A DNA stretch of 64,000 bases from SIG480 sp045586595 (GTDB lineage: Bacteria > Bacillota > Clostridia > Oscillospirales > JAAYXM01). This document shows, in pieces, positions 8,371 through 15,692 of the stretch (the first letter of the stretch is position 1; every line of letters starts with the position of its first letter). The notes below the pieces were generated by a model that saw only the letters and a list, made by a program, of their open reading frames with translations, was not told the origin of the DNA and did not search any database. The stretch covers positions 1-64,000 of the forward strand of contig JAZNAQ010000035.1 of NCBI GenBank assembly GCA_045586595.1, read 5' to 3'. The position numbers were made by a program, and so were the translations under genes.

Positions 8371-9555
8371 TTACTGAACTTCTTTTCTGTGCTCGTCGAG
8401 AATTTTCTTTATCTTATCGACAGGGCTTAAGAGAGATGTTATGGATATGTCGTGGTTCATTGTGTCCATGATAAGAGCAAGGAACTTTGACATATCGACG
8501 TTTTCATACCACGGAGCCTTAAGAATCTCCTCGGTACGGTAGTTTAGGTTTGTGGAGAATACCTTTGTTATTGCGCCGTCTTCGTATGCCTTATTGAAGG
8601 ATTTTGCACCCTCTGTGAAAAGACCGAAGGTTACACCGACAAAGATTCTCTTTGCCTTCTTTTTCTTGAGCTCGTATGCAATCTCGATTACCGACTCGCC
8701 TGACGAAATCATGTCGTCAAGAATGAATACATCCTTGCCCTCAACCGATTCGCCAAGGAACTCGTGGCTTATAATCGGGTTGCGGCCGTTTACTATACGG
8801 GTATAGTCGCGGCGTTTGTAGAACATACCAACGTTAAGGCCAAGCATGCTTGCAAAATACAGGCTTCGGCTCATGCCACCTTCATCAGGGCTGACAACAA
8901 GCATATTGTCCTTGTCAATCTTGATGTCGGGAACAGAGCGGATAAGAGCCTTTATAATCTGATATGTAGGCCTGATGTTTTCAAAGCCACTGAGAGGAAT
9001 AGCGTTCTGAACACGCGGGTCGTGAGCATCAAACGTGATGATGTTCTCAACACCGAGGTGCTCAAGCTCCTGAAGTGCGAGCGCACAGTCAAGCGACTCA
9101 CGAGCCGTCTTGCGGTGCTGGCGGCTCTCGTAGAGAAGCGGCATAATAACATTTATACGCCTTGTCTTACCGCCGATTGCCGCGATAACTCGCTTGATGT
9201 CCTGGAATATGTCATCGGGGCTCATATGGCACTCCATGTTATACATTTTATATGTACAGCTGTAGTTGCTTATATCCGCAACAATATATATGTCGTAACC
9301 GCGTACAGACTCTCTGAGAACTGCCTTGCCCTCGCCCGAAGCAAATCTCGGCGTTGCGTGGTCTATGAGATATGAATCTCTGAGGTATGCCGGAAAGTGA
9401 AGCGGAACATTGCCGTTTTCAACATTATAACGTCTCTGCTGACAAAGATGCGCATCAACAAGATTGCCAAGCTCACGGCTACTCTCAAGTGAAATTATGC
9501 CTATCGGAGCATAAGGTATCTTATCATCCGGTGCTGCACTGAAAGAACTTGCCAT
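8371..9555 (-). CDS. prs: Ribose-phosphate pyrophosphokinase, long clostridial type
   Basis: This makes PRPP from ribose-5-phosphate and ATP for nucleotide and amino-acid synthesis. The PRPP-binding loop is visible as DVFILDDMISSGESV, with upstream family motifs LYESRQHRKTARE and ITFDAHDPRVQ. At 394 residues it is longer than the usual 310-320 because of an N-terminal extension and inserts, matching a divergent Prs-like class common in Clostridia. The start at 9555 (MASSFSAAP) follows GGGGA and removes 25 unlikely residues. A promoter lies just upstream (9613-9641). Some of the usual Prs catalytic-flap residues are not obvious, so a variant activity is possible. Confidence 0.8.
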   Translation of the reverse strand: MASSFSAAPDDKIPYAPIGIISLESSRELGNLVDAHLCQQRRYNVENGNVPLHFPAYLRDSYLIDHATPRFASGEGKAVLRESVRGYDIYIVADISNYSCTYKMYNMECHMSPDDIFQDIKRVIAAIGGKTRRINVIMPLLYESRQHRKTARESLDCALALQELEHLGVENIITFDAHDPRVQNAIPLSGFENIRPTYQIIKALIRSVPDIKIDKDNMLVVSPDEGGMSRSLYFASMLGLNVGMFYKRRDYTRIVNGRNPIISHEFLGESVEGKDVFILDDMISSGESVIEIAYELKKKKAKRIFVGVTFGLFTEGAKSFNKAYEDGAITKVFSTNLNYRTEEILKAPWYENVDMSKFLALIMDTMNHDISITSLLSPVDKIKKILDEHRKEVQ

Positions 9556-9612
9556 ATACTTATCCCCTTTTCGTTTGTTTCTTATAAAAAAACTCCATGT
9601 GAGTTCTTTTAT

Positions 9613-9641
9613 ATCATAGCATATATTCATTGTTTTATCAA
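9613..9641 (-). promoter_or_regulatory. Sigma-A-type promoter for prs
   Basis: Read on the minus strand: TTGATA (9641-9636), a 17 bp spacer, TATGAT (9618-9613), about 60 bp before the prs start. Confidence 0.7.
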
Positions 9642-9743
9642 GGTAGGAAACACTACAAATTTTTATATTTTTTATTCAAAAAAACTCGTCGAAACGCACT
9701 ATTGTGTATTAAACACATCCATTAAATTTTTTTATATTTACCG

Positions 9744-9772
9744 TTGACGGAAATTGGTTTTTATATTATAAT
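9744..9772 (+). promoter_or_regulatory. Promoter of the tRNA-Thr/tRNA-Gly unit
   Basis: TTGACG (9744-9749), a 17 bp spacer and TATAAT (9767-9772), with tRNA-Thr starting 17 bp later. It may also be the only promoter for mnmE. Confidence 0.82.
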
Positions 9773-9789
9773 ATAGACTGTTGTGGTAA

Positions 9790-9865
9790 GCTGAAATAGC
9801 TCAGTAGGTAGAGCACATCACTCGTAATGATGAGGTCATGGGTTCGAATCCCATTTTCAGCTCCA
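9790..9865 (+). tRNA. tRNA-Thr (anticodon CGT)
   Basis: Full cloverleaf: acceptor GCTGAAA/TTTCAGC (9790-9796/9855-9861), D arm AGCTCAGTAGGTAGAGC, anticodon stem CATCA/TGATG with loop CTCGTAA, T arm containing GGTTCGAATCC, and an encoded CCA. It reads ACG. Confidence 0.96.
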
Positions 9866-9873
9866 TTTTATTC

Positions 9874-9947
9874 GCGGGTATAGTTCATCGGTAGAATGCA
9901 AGCTTCCCAAGCTTGAGAGGAGGGTTCGATTCCCTTTACCCGCTCCA
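9874..9947 (+). tRNA. tRNA-Gly (anticodon CCC)
   Basis: Acceptor GCGGGTA/TACCCGC (9874-9880/9937-9943), anticodon stem CAAGC/GCTTG with loop TTCCCAA, T loop GGTTCGATTCC, and an encoded CCA. It reads GGG. It lies 8 bp after tRNA-Thr on the same transcript. Confidence 0.96.
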
Positions 9948-9965
9948 GAAAAGAATATCCCGAAT

Positions 9966-9998
9966 GTCCTCTTTCACATACCGAAAGAGGACGTTTTT
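9966..9998 (+). terminator. Terminator between the tRNA genes and mnmE
   Basis: A perfect 10 bp stem GTCCTCTTTC/GAAAGAGGAC (9966-9975/9983-9992) is followed by G and T5. It ends only 16 bp before the mnmE start, leaving no room for a separate mnmE promoter. Confidence 0.75.
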
Positions 9999-10014
9999 GC
10001 AAAGAGGTGATACT

Positions 10015-11358
10015 ATGGCAGATACAATTGCCGCTATTGCTACCGCGCCAATGAAAAGCGCAATAGGCATTATAAGAGTCTCAGGCGATGATGCGCTTAA
10101 AATTTCAAATAAAGTTTTTTCAGGTAACCTAAACAAACCAAGAAGTATTGTTACAGGCAGCATGCTCTCGAATGACGGTAACATCTGCGACTTCGGAATG
10201 GGCGTATACTTCAAAGGCCCCGCAAGCTTTACTGGCGAAGACTCGGTTGAGCTTTTCTGCCACGGTTCACTCGCTGTTTTGCGCACTGTGCTGAACTCTC
10301 TATATCATGCAGGGGCTCGTCCTGCAAAACCGGGCGAGTTTACTCAACGTGCATTCTCGAACGGCAAGATGGACTTAACTCAGGCAGAGGCGGTAATTGA
10401 CCTTATTGACTCAGAAACAGAGCTTGCAGCAAAAAACGCTGCCGAACAAATGAACGGGCATCTCGGCGCGGAAATTTCTTCTCTGACAGAAGATTTAACT
10501 GCTGTTGCTGCAGAGTTTTATGCGTTTGTTGACTACCCTGATGACGACATTCCCCAGAGCGAGCGTAACGAGCTTGCTGACAGGCTTTACAAGGCAGCTG
10601 ACCGTGCAGGTAAAATCGCCGGCACATACAACAAGGGCAGATTACTCCGCGACGGCGTCCGTGTCGCTCTTATCGGCAGGCCTAACGTCGGAAAGTCATC
10701 TCTTTTAAACGCAATGCTCGGAACAGAGCGCAGCATAGTAACCGACATTGAAGGAACGACGCGAGACACGGTTGAAGAATCGCTCAGAGTAAACTCTCTT
10801 GCACTTCATCTCATAGACACGGCAGGCTTGCGTGATGCCGATACTGAGCCGGAACGTCTCGGTATAGAGCGTAGTGAGGCGGCGGCAAAAGACGCAGACC
10901 TGGTAATCGCCGTGTTTGACGGAAGTTCGCCTCTCGATGATTTTGATATGCAGGCATTGGAGCTTGCAAAAGGACGCAGAAGCATCTGCGTTATAAATAA
11001 GAACGACCTTGGTTGTATTGTTGATAAAACAATTTTTGAGCCTTTACCGACAGTTGAAATTTCGGCAAAAAACAACCTTGGCACCGATATACTCCTTGAT
11101 AAGATATGCGAAATATTTGAGGTTGCAGACATCCCCTGCGACGGCAGAACGGTCACAAATCCGCGCCACGCCTCAACGCTCAAACGCGCAGAGGAGCGTA
11201 TACGGGCAGCAGCGGACGGGTTCTGCAGCGGAATCTATGCAGACCTTGCCGTAAGCGACATTGAAGATGCAATAAACATTCTCGGCGAGATAACGGGGCG
11301 GTCTGCACAAGACGCAATTATCACCGAAATATTCAGCCGCTTCTGTGTGGGAAAATAA
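10015..11358 (+). CDS. mnmE: tRNA modification GTPase MnmE
   Basis: With MnmG, MnmE installs the aminomethyl-type group at U34 of certain tRNAs. An N-terminal folate-binding domain (TIAAIATAPMKSAIGIIRVSG) is followed by a helical domain that contains the inserted G domain: GRPNVGKSS (G1), IEGTTRDT (G2), DTAGL (G3), NKND (G4), SAK (G5). The protein ends in the conserved CVGK, whose Cys is required for modification. The start at 10015 is set by AAAGAGGTGA (10001-10010); the product is 447 residues. It directly follows two tRNA genes and a terminator, so it probably depends on read-through. mnmG is not in the window. Confidence 0.96.
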   Translation: MADTIAAIATAPMKSAIGIIRVSGDDALKISNKVFSGNLNKPRSIVTGSMLSNDGNICDFGMGVYFKGPASFTGEDSVELFCHGSLAVLRTVLNSLYHAGARPAKPGEFTQRAFSNGKMDLTQAEAVIDLIDSETELAAKNAAEQMNGHLGAEISSLTEDLTAVAAEFYAFVDYPDDDIPQSERNELADRLYKAADRAGKIAGTYNKGRLLRDGVRVALIGRPNVGKSSLLNAMLGTERSIVTDIEGTTRDTVEESLRVNSLALHLIDTAGLRDADTEPERLGIERSEAAAKDADLVIAVFDGSSPLDDFDMQALELAKGRRSICVINKNDLGCIVDKTIFEPLPTVEISAKNNLGTDILLDKICEIFEVADIPCDGRTVTNPRHASTLKRAEERIRAAADGFCSGIYADLAVSDIEDAINILGEITGRSAQDAIITEIFSRFCVGK

Positions 11359-11390
11359 AAAAGTGATGGTTTTTGCCATCACTTTTTTAT
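11357..11390. terminator. Bidirectional terminator between mnmE and spoIIP
   Basis: Stem GTGATGG/CCATCAC (11363-11369/11376-11382) flanked by A-rich and T6 tracts on either side, between convergent genes. Confidence 0.8.
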
Positions 11391-12526
11391 TTAGCCGTTT
11401 TTAGTATTGCGGCGAGCTCTTTCCCCAGGAGCTTTACCGAGGCTATCGCTTCGGCAAGGGAATTTGCGCTTGTTCCTACCTCAACGAGCATTGAGCCGGT
11501 TGTTGCGTGCATATTAAAGCGCTCTTTTCTTAAATTCATCGGGCGCATAATGTTGGGGTACTTGCTCGCCATCGCGTTCTGGAGCTTTACGGCAAGTTTT
11601 AAGTTCTCTGCCCAATTCGGGTGCGGCAGCCCGCTCTCGCCGGTAGACATAACGAGCATAAGCTGGGCTACGCGCTCTCCGTTTACATTTGCGACTGTTC
11701 TGTATTTTACGCCCTCATCTGTACTCATTGCATCGCGGTGTACGTCTATAACAACCTTTATCGAAGGGTTTTTCTTCAGGGCGTTACCTATAGCATCAAG
11801 TGTGCGAGTGTAAGAGCCGTTATACGAGGGGCTGTCATAGATATTCCTGTCGTGTATTACCGATATGCCCTCTGCCTTGAGTGCCGCCTCAAGCTCGTCG
11901 CCTACACGTATGACATTATATCTCTTGTCTTCTGTGCGTTCAACATCGGTAAGCGTATATGTATCACGCCCCTGCGGCAGGTAGCTCTCACTTCCATGTG
12001 TATGCACTATCAGCACATGCGGCCCGTTTCCCGTAAGGTTGAAAGGCAGTTTAGCCGAAAGCAGCCAATTAAGATCTATCCCCTTTGTGCTGTCGTTTTT
12101 TACCCATACATTACCCAGATGCACATAGCCCTTATCAGATTTGGGGCTTATGGTTATATTCTCTATCGGGTATGTGTTTTCCTTTTTTTCGCCGCCCGGA
12201 GTATACTCCCAAATCGTCAGTTGTTCTTTTCCGTAGTTCTCGGCATTATCCTCAGCCTGCTCTGCTGCAACGGTTCCTGCCGGCACAAGAGCAGTTTCGG
12301 AGACAAATGCCCTCAGCATTTTCTCACCCTCATCGCTCTCTACAAGTTGGGTCTGCTCAGATAATGCAAAACGTACAAAACTCTCGTCTGACGAAATTTG
12401 CGATATGTGTTTTTTTACACTTTCTTCAAGACCGCTCATTGATATGAGCTTTATTGCACACGCCGATAATATAAACACTGCGGCAAGCTTTATAAACCCG
12501 TTGTTTTTTCTACACCTTCTCTTCAT
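11387..12526 (-). CDS. spoIIP: Stage II sporulation protein P
   Basis: SpoIIP is the peptidoglycan amidase/endopeptidase that works with SpoIID and SpoIIM to thin the septal wall during forespore engulfment. One N-terminal membrane anchor (about 11-30) precedes a linker and the amidase_3-like domain with HTHGSESY (about 175), DVHRDA (about 263) and a C-terminal HATTGSMLVEVGT whose Glu is the expected metal/catalytic residue. The length of 379 is usual. GGAGGAG sits before the ATG. It lies downstream of the yab/divIC cluster but is separated from it by a terminator. Mother-cell sigma-E control is expected from the family; no promoter was assigned. Confidence 0.93.
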   Translation of the reverse strand: MKRRCRKNNGFIKLAAVFILSACAIKLISMSGLEESVKKHISQISSDESFVRFALSEQTQLVESDEGEKMLRAFVSETALVPAGTVAAEQAEDNAENYGKEQLTIWEYTPGGEKKENTYPIENITISPKSDKGYVHLGNVWVKNDSTKGIDLNWLLSAKLPFNLTGNGPHVLIVHTHGSESYLPQGRDTYTLTDVERTEDKRYNVIRVGDELEAALKAEGISVIHDRNIYDSPSYNGSYTRTLDAIGNALKKNPSIKVVIDVHRDAMSTDEGVKYRTVANVNGERVAQLMLVMSTGESGLPHPNWAENLKLAVKLQNAMASKYPNIMRPMNLRKERFNMHATTGSMLVEVGTSANSLAEAIASVKLLGKELAAILKTAK

Positions 12527-12589
12527 CTGTCTCCTCCAAGCATAAGCTTCCTACAATAAATTATATTTGGGCTTTTCCAAAAAAATGCA

Positions 12590-12626
12590 AAAACCGAAGC
12601 ATACAATGTATGCTTCGGTTTTTTGT
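12590..12626 (-). terminator. Terminator of the yab/divIC operon
   Basis: An 11 bp perfect stem (12594-12604/12608-12618, CCGAAGCATAC and its complement) has T runs on both sides. In the minus direction it ends the transcript after yabR. Confidence 0.82.
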
Positions 12627-12632
12627 TTTTAG

Positions 12633-13040
12633 TCAGCGTCTTGCTCGGCGATTGCTTACTCTTCTGTCGGAGTACTGCTTAAGCCCGGATATTTTGCTGT
12701 CGCTATCCTGCATAAACTGCTTGAGCTTATCCTCAAACGACAACTCTGCCGCCTCACGCGGTGCAGATGGCTTTGTAGCAAAGTGTTGTTGCGGACGTTC
12801 CTGCCTCGGCTCAGCCTTACGGATAGACAGGCTTATTCTGCCATTCTCGTCTACCCCTATAATCTTTACCTTGACCTCTTGACCGCTTTGCAGGTGGTCG
12901 TTTATATCATTTACATATGAGTGCGATATTTCAGAAATATGTACCATGCCGCTCTTTCCTTCTCCGAGAGCAACAAATGCACCGTATTTTGTAATTGATG
13001 TGACCTTTCCGTTGCAAATAGTCCCTACCTCGAGTCCCAT
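12633..13040 (-). CDS. yabR: S1 RNA-binding domain protein (YabR-like)
   Basis: A small protein with one S1 OB-fold domain, GTICNGKVTSITKYGAFVAL through GQEVKVKIIGVDENGRISLSI (about 5-75), and a basic, Gln/Arg-rich tail. Relatives (YabR, general stress protein 13) associate with ribosomes or RNA. The start at 13040 (MGLEVGTICNG) is preferred because it matches the family N terminus and follows GGAGGA, although the 13 nt spacing is long; an ATG at 13097 would overlap divIC by 17 bp and has no ribosome site. The product is 135 residues. It is the last gene of the conserved yabP-yabQ-divIC-yabR order. Confidence 0.85.
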   Translation of the reverse strand: MGLEVGTICNGKVTSITKYGAFVALGEGKSGMVHISEISHSYVNDINDHLQSGQEVKVKIIGVDENGRISLSIRKAEPRQERPQQHFATKPSAPREAAELSFEDKLKQFMQDSDSKISGLKQYSDRRVSNRRARR

Positions 13041-13080
13041 ACTCTTTTTTGCGTCCTCCTTTGTATTTTTGAAAAGCCTT

Positions 13081-13371
13081 TTAGCTTCCCGAGACATCTA
13101 CGAAAACGCGCTCATTAGGCGCGGCGTAGCCCTGACTTTGAGCTTCTTTTGTTACATAATCGTCATCTATCTCAGCACTAAGCACCTGTTCAAGCTGTGC
13201 TTTTTTCATTGATTCGGTAGCTATAAGCTCATCTAACTCTTTTGTGTCGTTTTCCATCTTGTTAATCTTCACCTGATTTGAGATGAGTATTCCTGCGGCG
13301 TAGACAACAAACACAAAAAGTATAAGCTTAGGAAACAGGCCTTTGCGCTTTTTTCGCTTTTTTGCTGCCAT
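13081..13371 (-). CDS. divIC: Septum formation initiator DivIC/FtsB
   Basis: A small bitopic division protein: a very basic cytoplasmic start (AAKKRKKRKG), one membrane segment (about 12-30, LFPKLILFVFVVYAAGILIS), then an extracytoplasmic coiled coil (KMENDTKELDELIATESMKK) typical of the FtsB/DivIC family, which bridges FtsL and DivIB at the septum. The length of 96 is normal. Its first 44 bp overlap the end of yabQ, implying translational coupling. Position between yabQ and yabR matches Bacillus and Clostridia. Confidence 0.92.
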   Translation of the reverse strand: MAAKKRKKRKGLFPKLILFVFVVYAAGILISNQVKINKMENDTKELDELIATESMKKAQLEQVLSAEIDDDYVTKEAQSQGYAAPNERVFVDVSGS

Positions 13372-13831
13372 TTTTACCAGCCTTTCTCTTTTCCATACGT
13401 TTCTTTTTTATATTCTCCCGCATATTCCGTTCAGTTCTTCGCCCGGTCTTCTTAAACCAGCGCCACACCCACCTGAGAAACAGATATAAGGGGCGGGTAA
13501 TCATTGAAAGAATTTTTCTCAATACGCAAATTAAAGACATTAGCACCTTGAATACAATTTCGCTTACTGCGGCAATGTATACAAAGCCTCCGCAAAACGT
13601 GCCTACAAGCACATACCAGCGCATCATGCCATCTGACACAGTCAGAATAAATCCAAGAAGCGCAACGGAAGCAACGCACCAAAACAACGTATCAAGAAGA
13701 GCGGTCATCGCCCTGCTTTTTGGTATGTAGGAGCGAATCACCCTCATTATATCAAACGTCACACCGAGCCCGATACCGAGAAGCGCAGAATAGAGAAACT
13801 CCAGAGTCTGTACAGAAACCGAATTTACCAC
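13328..13831 (-). CDS. yabQ: Spore cortex biosynthesis protein YabQ
   Basis: A membrane protein of the outer forespore membrane needed for cortex formation. Three to four hydrophobic segments lie in the first 110 residues (for example FLYSALLGIGLGVTFDI and YVLVGTFCGGFVYIAAV), followed by an extremely basic tail (ENIKKKRMEKRKAGKNGSKK). The length of 167 and the position after yabP fit YabQ. The gene overlaps divIC at its 3' end. Confidence 0.9.
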   Translation of the reverse strand: MVNSVSVQTLEFLYSALLGIGLGVTFDIMRVIRSYIPKSRAMTALLDTLFWCVASVALLGFILTVSDGMMRWYVLVGTFCGGFVYIAAVSEIVFKVLMSLICVLRKILSMITRPLYLFLRWVWRWFKKTGRRTERNMRENIKKKRMEKRKAGKNGSKKAKKAQRPVS

Positions 13832-13843
13832 AGCTTCTCTCCG

Positions 13844-14137
13844 TTATCTGAACAAGCGAGACCAGAAACCGCCGTTTACGGTTTCTTCGCTGTATTCTAT
13901 TCCGTCAATGGTTCCCTCGACCGCGAGCTCACCCGTTTCAAGGCTTAGGCGCTCTATGTGAAGCCCTGCACCGCGTACGGTGAGAAGCCCTCGGTTTGTA
14001 TACAACACAACAGTGTTCTCGTCAAAATTCTCAACGTCTGATACGCCTGATATGCTCATTTTCGAGCGATTTTCAATTATAATATTCTGCGGAATATCGC
14101 GCGGGATGTTTCTATCGTCAAACTGCACGAGTCGCAC
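13844..14137 (-). CDS. yabP: Sporulation protein YabP
   Basis: A 97-residue protein of the YabP/YqfC family. The core is a short beta-rich repeat (IIIENRSKMSISGVSDVENF, TVVLYTNRGLLTVRGAGLHI), with GELAVEGTIDGIEYSE near the end. YabP is required for cortex synthesis with YabQ, which starts 12 bp downstream here. A paralogue of the same family, yqfC, lies at 56.1 kb. Confidence 0.92.
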   Translation of the reverse strand: MRLVQFDDRNIPRDIPQNIIIENRSKMSISGVSDVENFDENTVVLYTNRGLLTVRGAGLHIERLSLETGELAVEGTIDGIEYSEETVNGGFWSRLFR

Positions 14138-14233
14138 CTCCGATACTTTTTCACTAAAGTATATTAGCGCAACTGCAGCTTTATTCTCAAAATGAAGTTA
14201 TCTTAATAAGTTTTATCTCTAAGATATAAAAAA

Positions 14234-14476
14234 TCAGCGCACTTCTTCATACATAGTGTGCGCCTCGTCCTTACTCATATGTTCTGAAACGGCGAGCACA
14301 CGTATTTTAAGACTGCGTGTACCAAAAGAAATCTCAATAATGTCGGATACCTTAACATCGTATGATGCCTTTACCGGTTTTCCGTTTACCGAGACTCTGC
14401 CGCCTGCGCAAGCTTCGCTTGCGACCGTTCTTCTTTTTATAAGTCTTGAAACCTTGAGATATTTGTCAATTCTCAT
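14234..14476 (-). CDS. rqcP: S4-domain protein RqcP (YabO)
   Basis: An 80-residue S4 RNA-binding domain protein, MRIDKYLKVSRLIKRRTVASEA... with GGRVSVNGKPVKASYDVKVSD. RqcP works with RqcH in bacterial ribosome-associated quality control, stabilising the P-site tRNA during alanine tailing of stalled chains. Identification rests on length, the S4 signature and its place between hup/mazG and yabP, as in Bacillus. The ribosome site is weak (GAAGG). Confidence 0.88.
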   Translation of the reverse strand: MRIDKYLKVSRLIKRRTVASEACAGGRVSVNGKPVKASYDVKVSDIIEISFGTRSLKIRVLAVSEHMSKDEAHTMYEEVR

Positions 14477-14508
14477 AAATAACCTTCGTTATGTGTTGGT
14501 ATGCTATC

Positions 14509-14534
14509 CGGGGCGAAAGCGAGCCCTCGCCCCG
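14509..14534 (-). other. GC-rich hairpin between hup and rqcP
   Basis: CGGGGCGA/TCGCCCCG (14509-14516/14527-14534) with a 10-base loop and no T run on the minus-strand exit side. It is more likely an mRNA-stabilising or attenuating stem at the 3' end of hup than a full terminator. Confidence 0.55.
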
Positions 14535-14560
14535 ATAATAACATTGTTGCGAAAATTAAA

Positions 14561-14836
14561 TTACTTCGCGACAGCGTCCTTAAGAGCCTTGCCAGCCTTG
14601 AATACCGGGCTCTTAGATGCCGGAATGGTAATAGTCTCTTTTGTGCGCGGGTTGCGGCCCTGACGTGCTGCACGGGACTTAACCTCAAATGCACCGAATC
14701 CTACGAGCTGAACCTTATCGCCAGCCTTGAGAGCTGCTGTGATAGACTCAACTGTTGCGTTGATAACCTTCTCAGCATCCTTCTTGGAGAGACCTGCCTT
14801 TTCAGCGACTGCACTTACCAATTCTGTCTTGTTCAT
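14561..14836 (-). CDS. hup: DNA-binding protein HU
   Basis: A histone-like nucleoid protein of 91 residues. It starts MNKTELVSAVAEKAGLSKKD, has the helical dimer region and GFGAFEVKSRAARQGRNPRT with the DNA-intercalating arm RNPRTKETITIPASKSPVF. A strong Shine-Dalgarno (AGGAGG) precedes it. It lies within the mazG-hup-rqcP order common in Firmicutes; the hairpin after it may let it be expressed above rqcP. Confidence 0.96.
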   Translation of the reverse strand: MNKTELVSAVAEKAGLSKKDAEKVINATVESITAALKAGDKVQLVGFGAFEVKSRAARQGRNPRTKETITIPASKSPVFKAGKALKDAVAK

Positions 14837-14918
14837 CTGTTTTGCCTCCTGTTTTGTTTTTATCTAAAAGGCGTGAACATATATCCCCACCGTTTTAGTC
14901 ATACCAAAATTACATAAA

Positions 14919-15647
14919 TTAAAGCTTGTCCGCGTATTGAGCGAGAAGCTTTGGTAGCTCGCCATCGCTTCCTTCAAGCTTTTTAAACTCAGAGAGAAAC
15001 CTCTCATTTCTGGCATCTAGCTCCTGCTCAGGGTTTATGCCCAAAATGCGCGAGATACGCACAACATCCATCAGGATTTCGCCTATACTCATATCTTCGC
15101 CGAGAGAAAGCTCTCTTGAAATTCTATCGGAAAGCTCCTGTATATTCTTCTGCGGAAGACCCGCCTTTTTCGCCTTGCTCTGAAGCTTCTCTGCGCGCAT
15201 AAGCGACGGCAGACTTCTTGCAACTGAATCCATCGCAGAAAAGTGGGTTTTCTGGTTCTTCTCGCGTCGTTTTATATCATCCCAATTTTTAAGAACCTCA
15301 TCGGCAGTATCGGCAGATACATCTCCGAATACATGGGGATGACGCTCAATGAACTTTTTGCATACACCGTCAGCAACGTCATTTATATCAAACCTGCCGG
15401 CCTCGCTTTCAAGCTCTGCATGGAAAACGACTTGCGCAAGAACATCGCCGAGCTCTTCTCTGAGCAGAACGGGGTCGCCGTTGTCAATCGCCTCGCATGC
15501 CTCAAAAGTTTCCTCGACGAAGTTCATACGGATGCTCTTATGCGTCTGCTCGCGGTCCCACGGGCAGCCCTCATCCGAGCGAAGGATTCTCGTTATCTCA
15601 ACAAGGTCCTCAAAACCGTATTTTTCTTTCCTTAAAAAATTTATCAT
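14919..15647 (-). CDS. mazG: Nucleoside triphosphate pyrophosphohydrolase MazG
   Basis: Hydrolyses (d)NTPs to NMP and PPi, house-cleaning of aberrant nucleotides. It contains two MazG helical repeats; the first has CPWDREQTHKSIRMNFVEETFE with EExxE metal ligands and LREELGDVLAQVVFHAELE. The length of 242 is the single-protein E. coli-like form without the N-terminal methyltransferase domain found in Bacillus YabN. Neighbours are the YabM-like flippase upstream and hup downstream. Confidence 0.93.
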   Translation of the reverse strand: MINFLRKEKYGFEDLVEITRILRSDEGCPWDREQTHKSIRMNFVEETFEACEAIDNGDPVLLREELGDVLAQVVFHAELESEAGRFDINDVADGVCKKFIERHPHVFGDVSADTADEVLKNWDDIKRREKNQKTHFSAMDSVARSLPSLMRAEKLQSKAKKAGLPQKNIQELSDRISRELSLGEDMSIGEILMDVVRISRILGINPEQELDARNERFLSEFKKLEGSDGELPKLLAQYADKL

Positions 15648-15692
15648 ATTTATCGCTCTCCTGCAAGTATTTTTTTAAAATACCTAAATTTT

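Noticed and set aside
13041..13097. yabR starting at ATG 13097
   Set aside because: It lacks a ribosome site, overlaps divIC and adds residues not seen at the family N terminus; 13040 is preferred, although its 13 nt spacing is not ideal.
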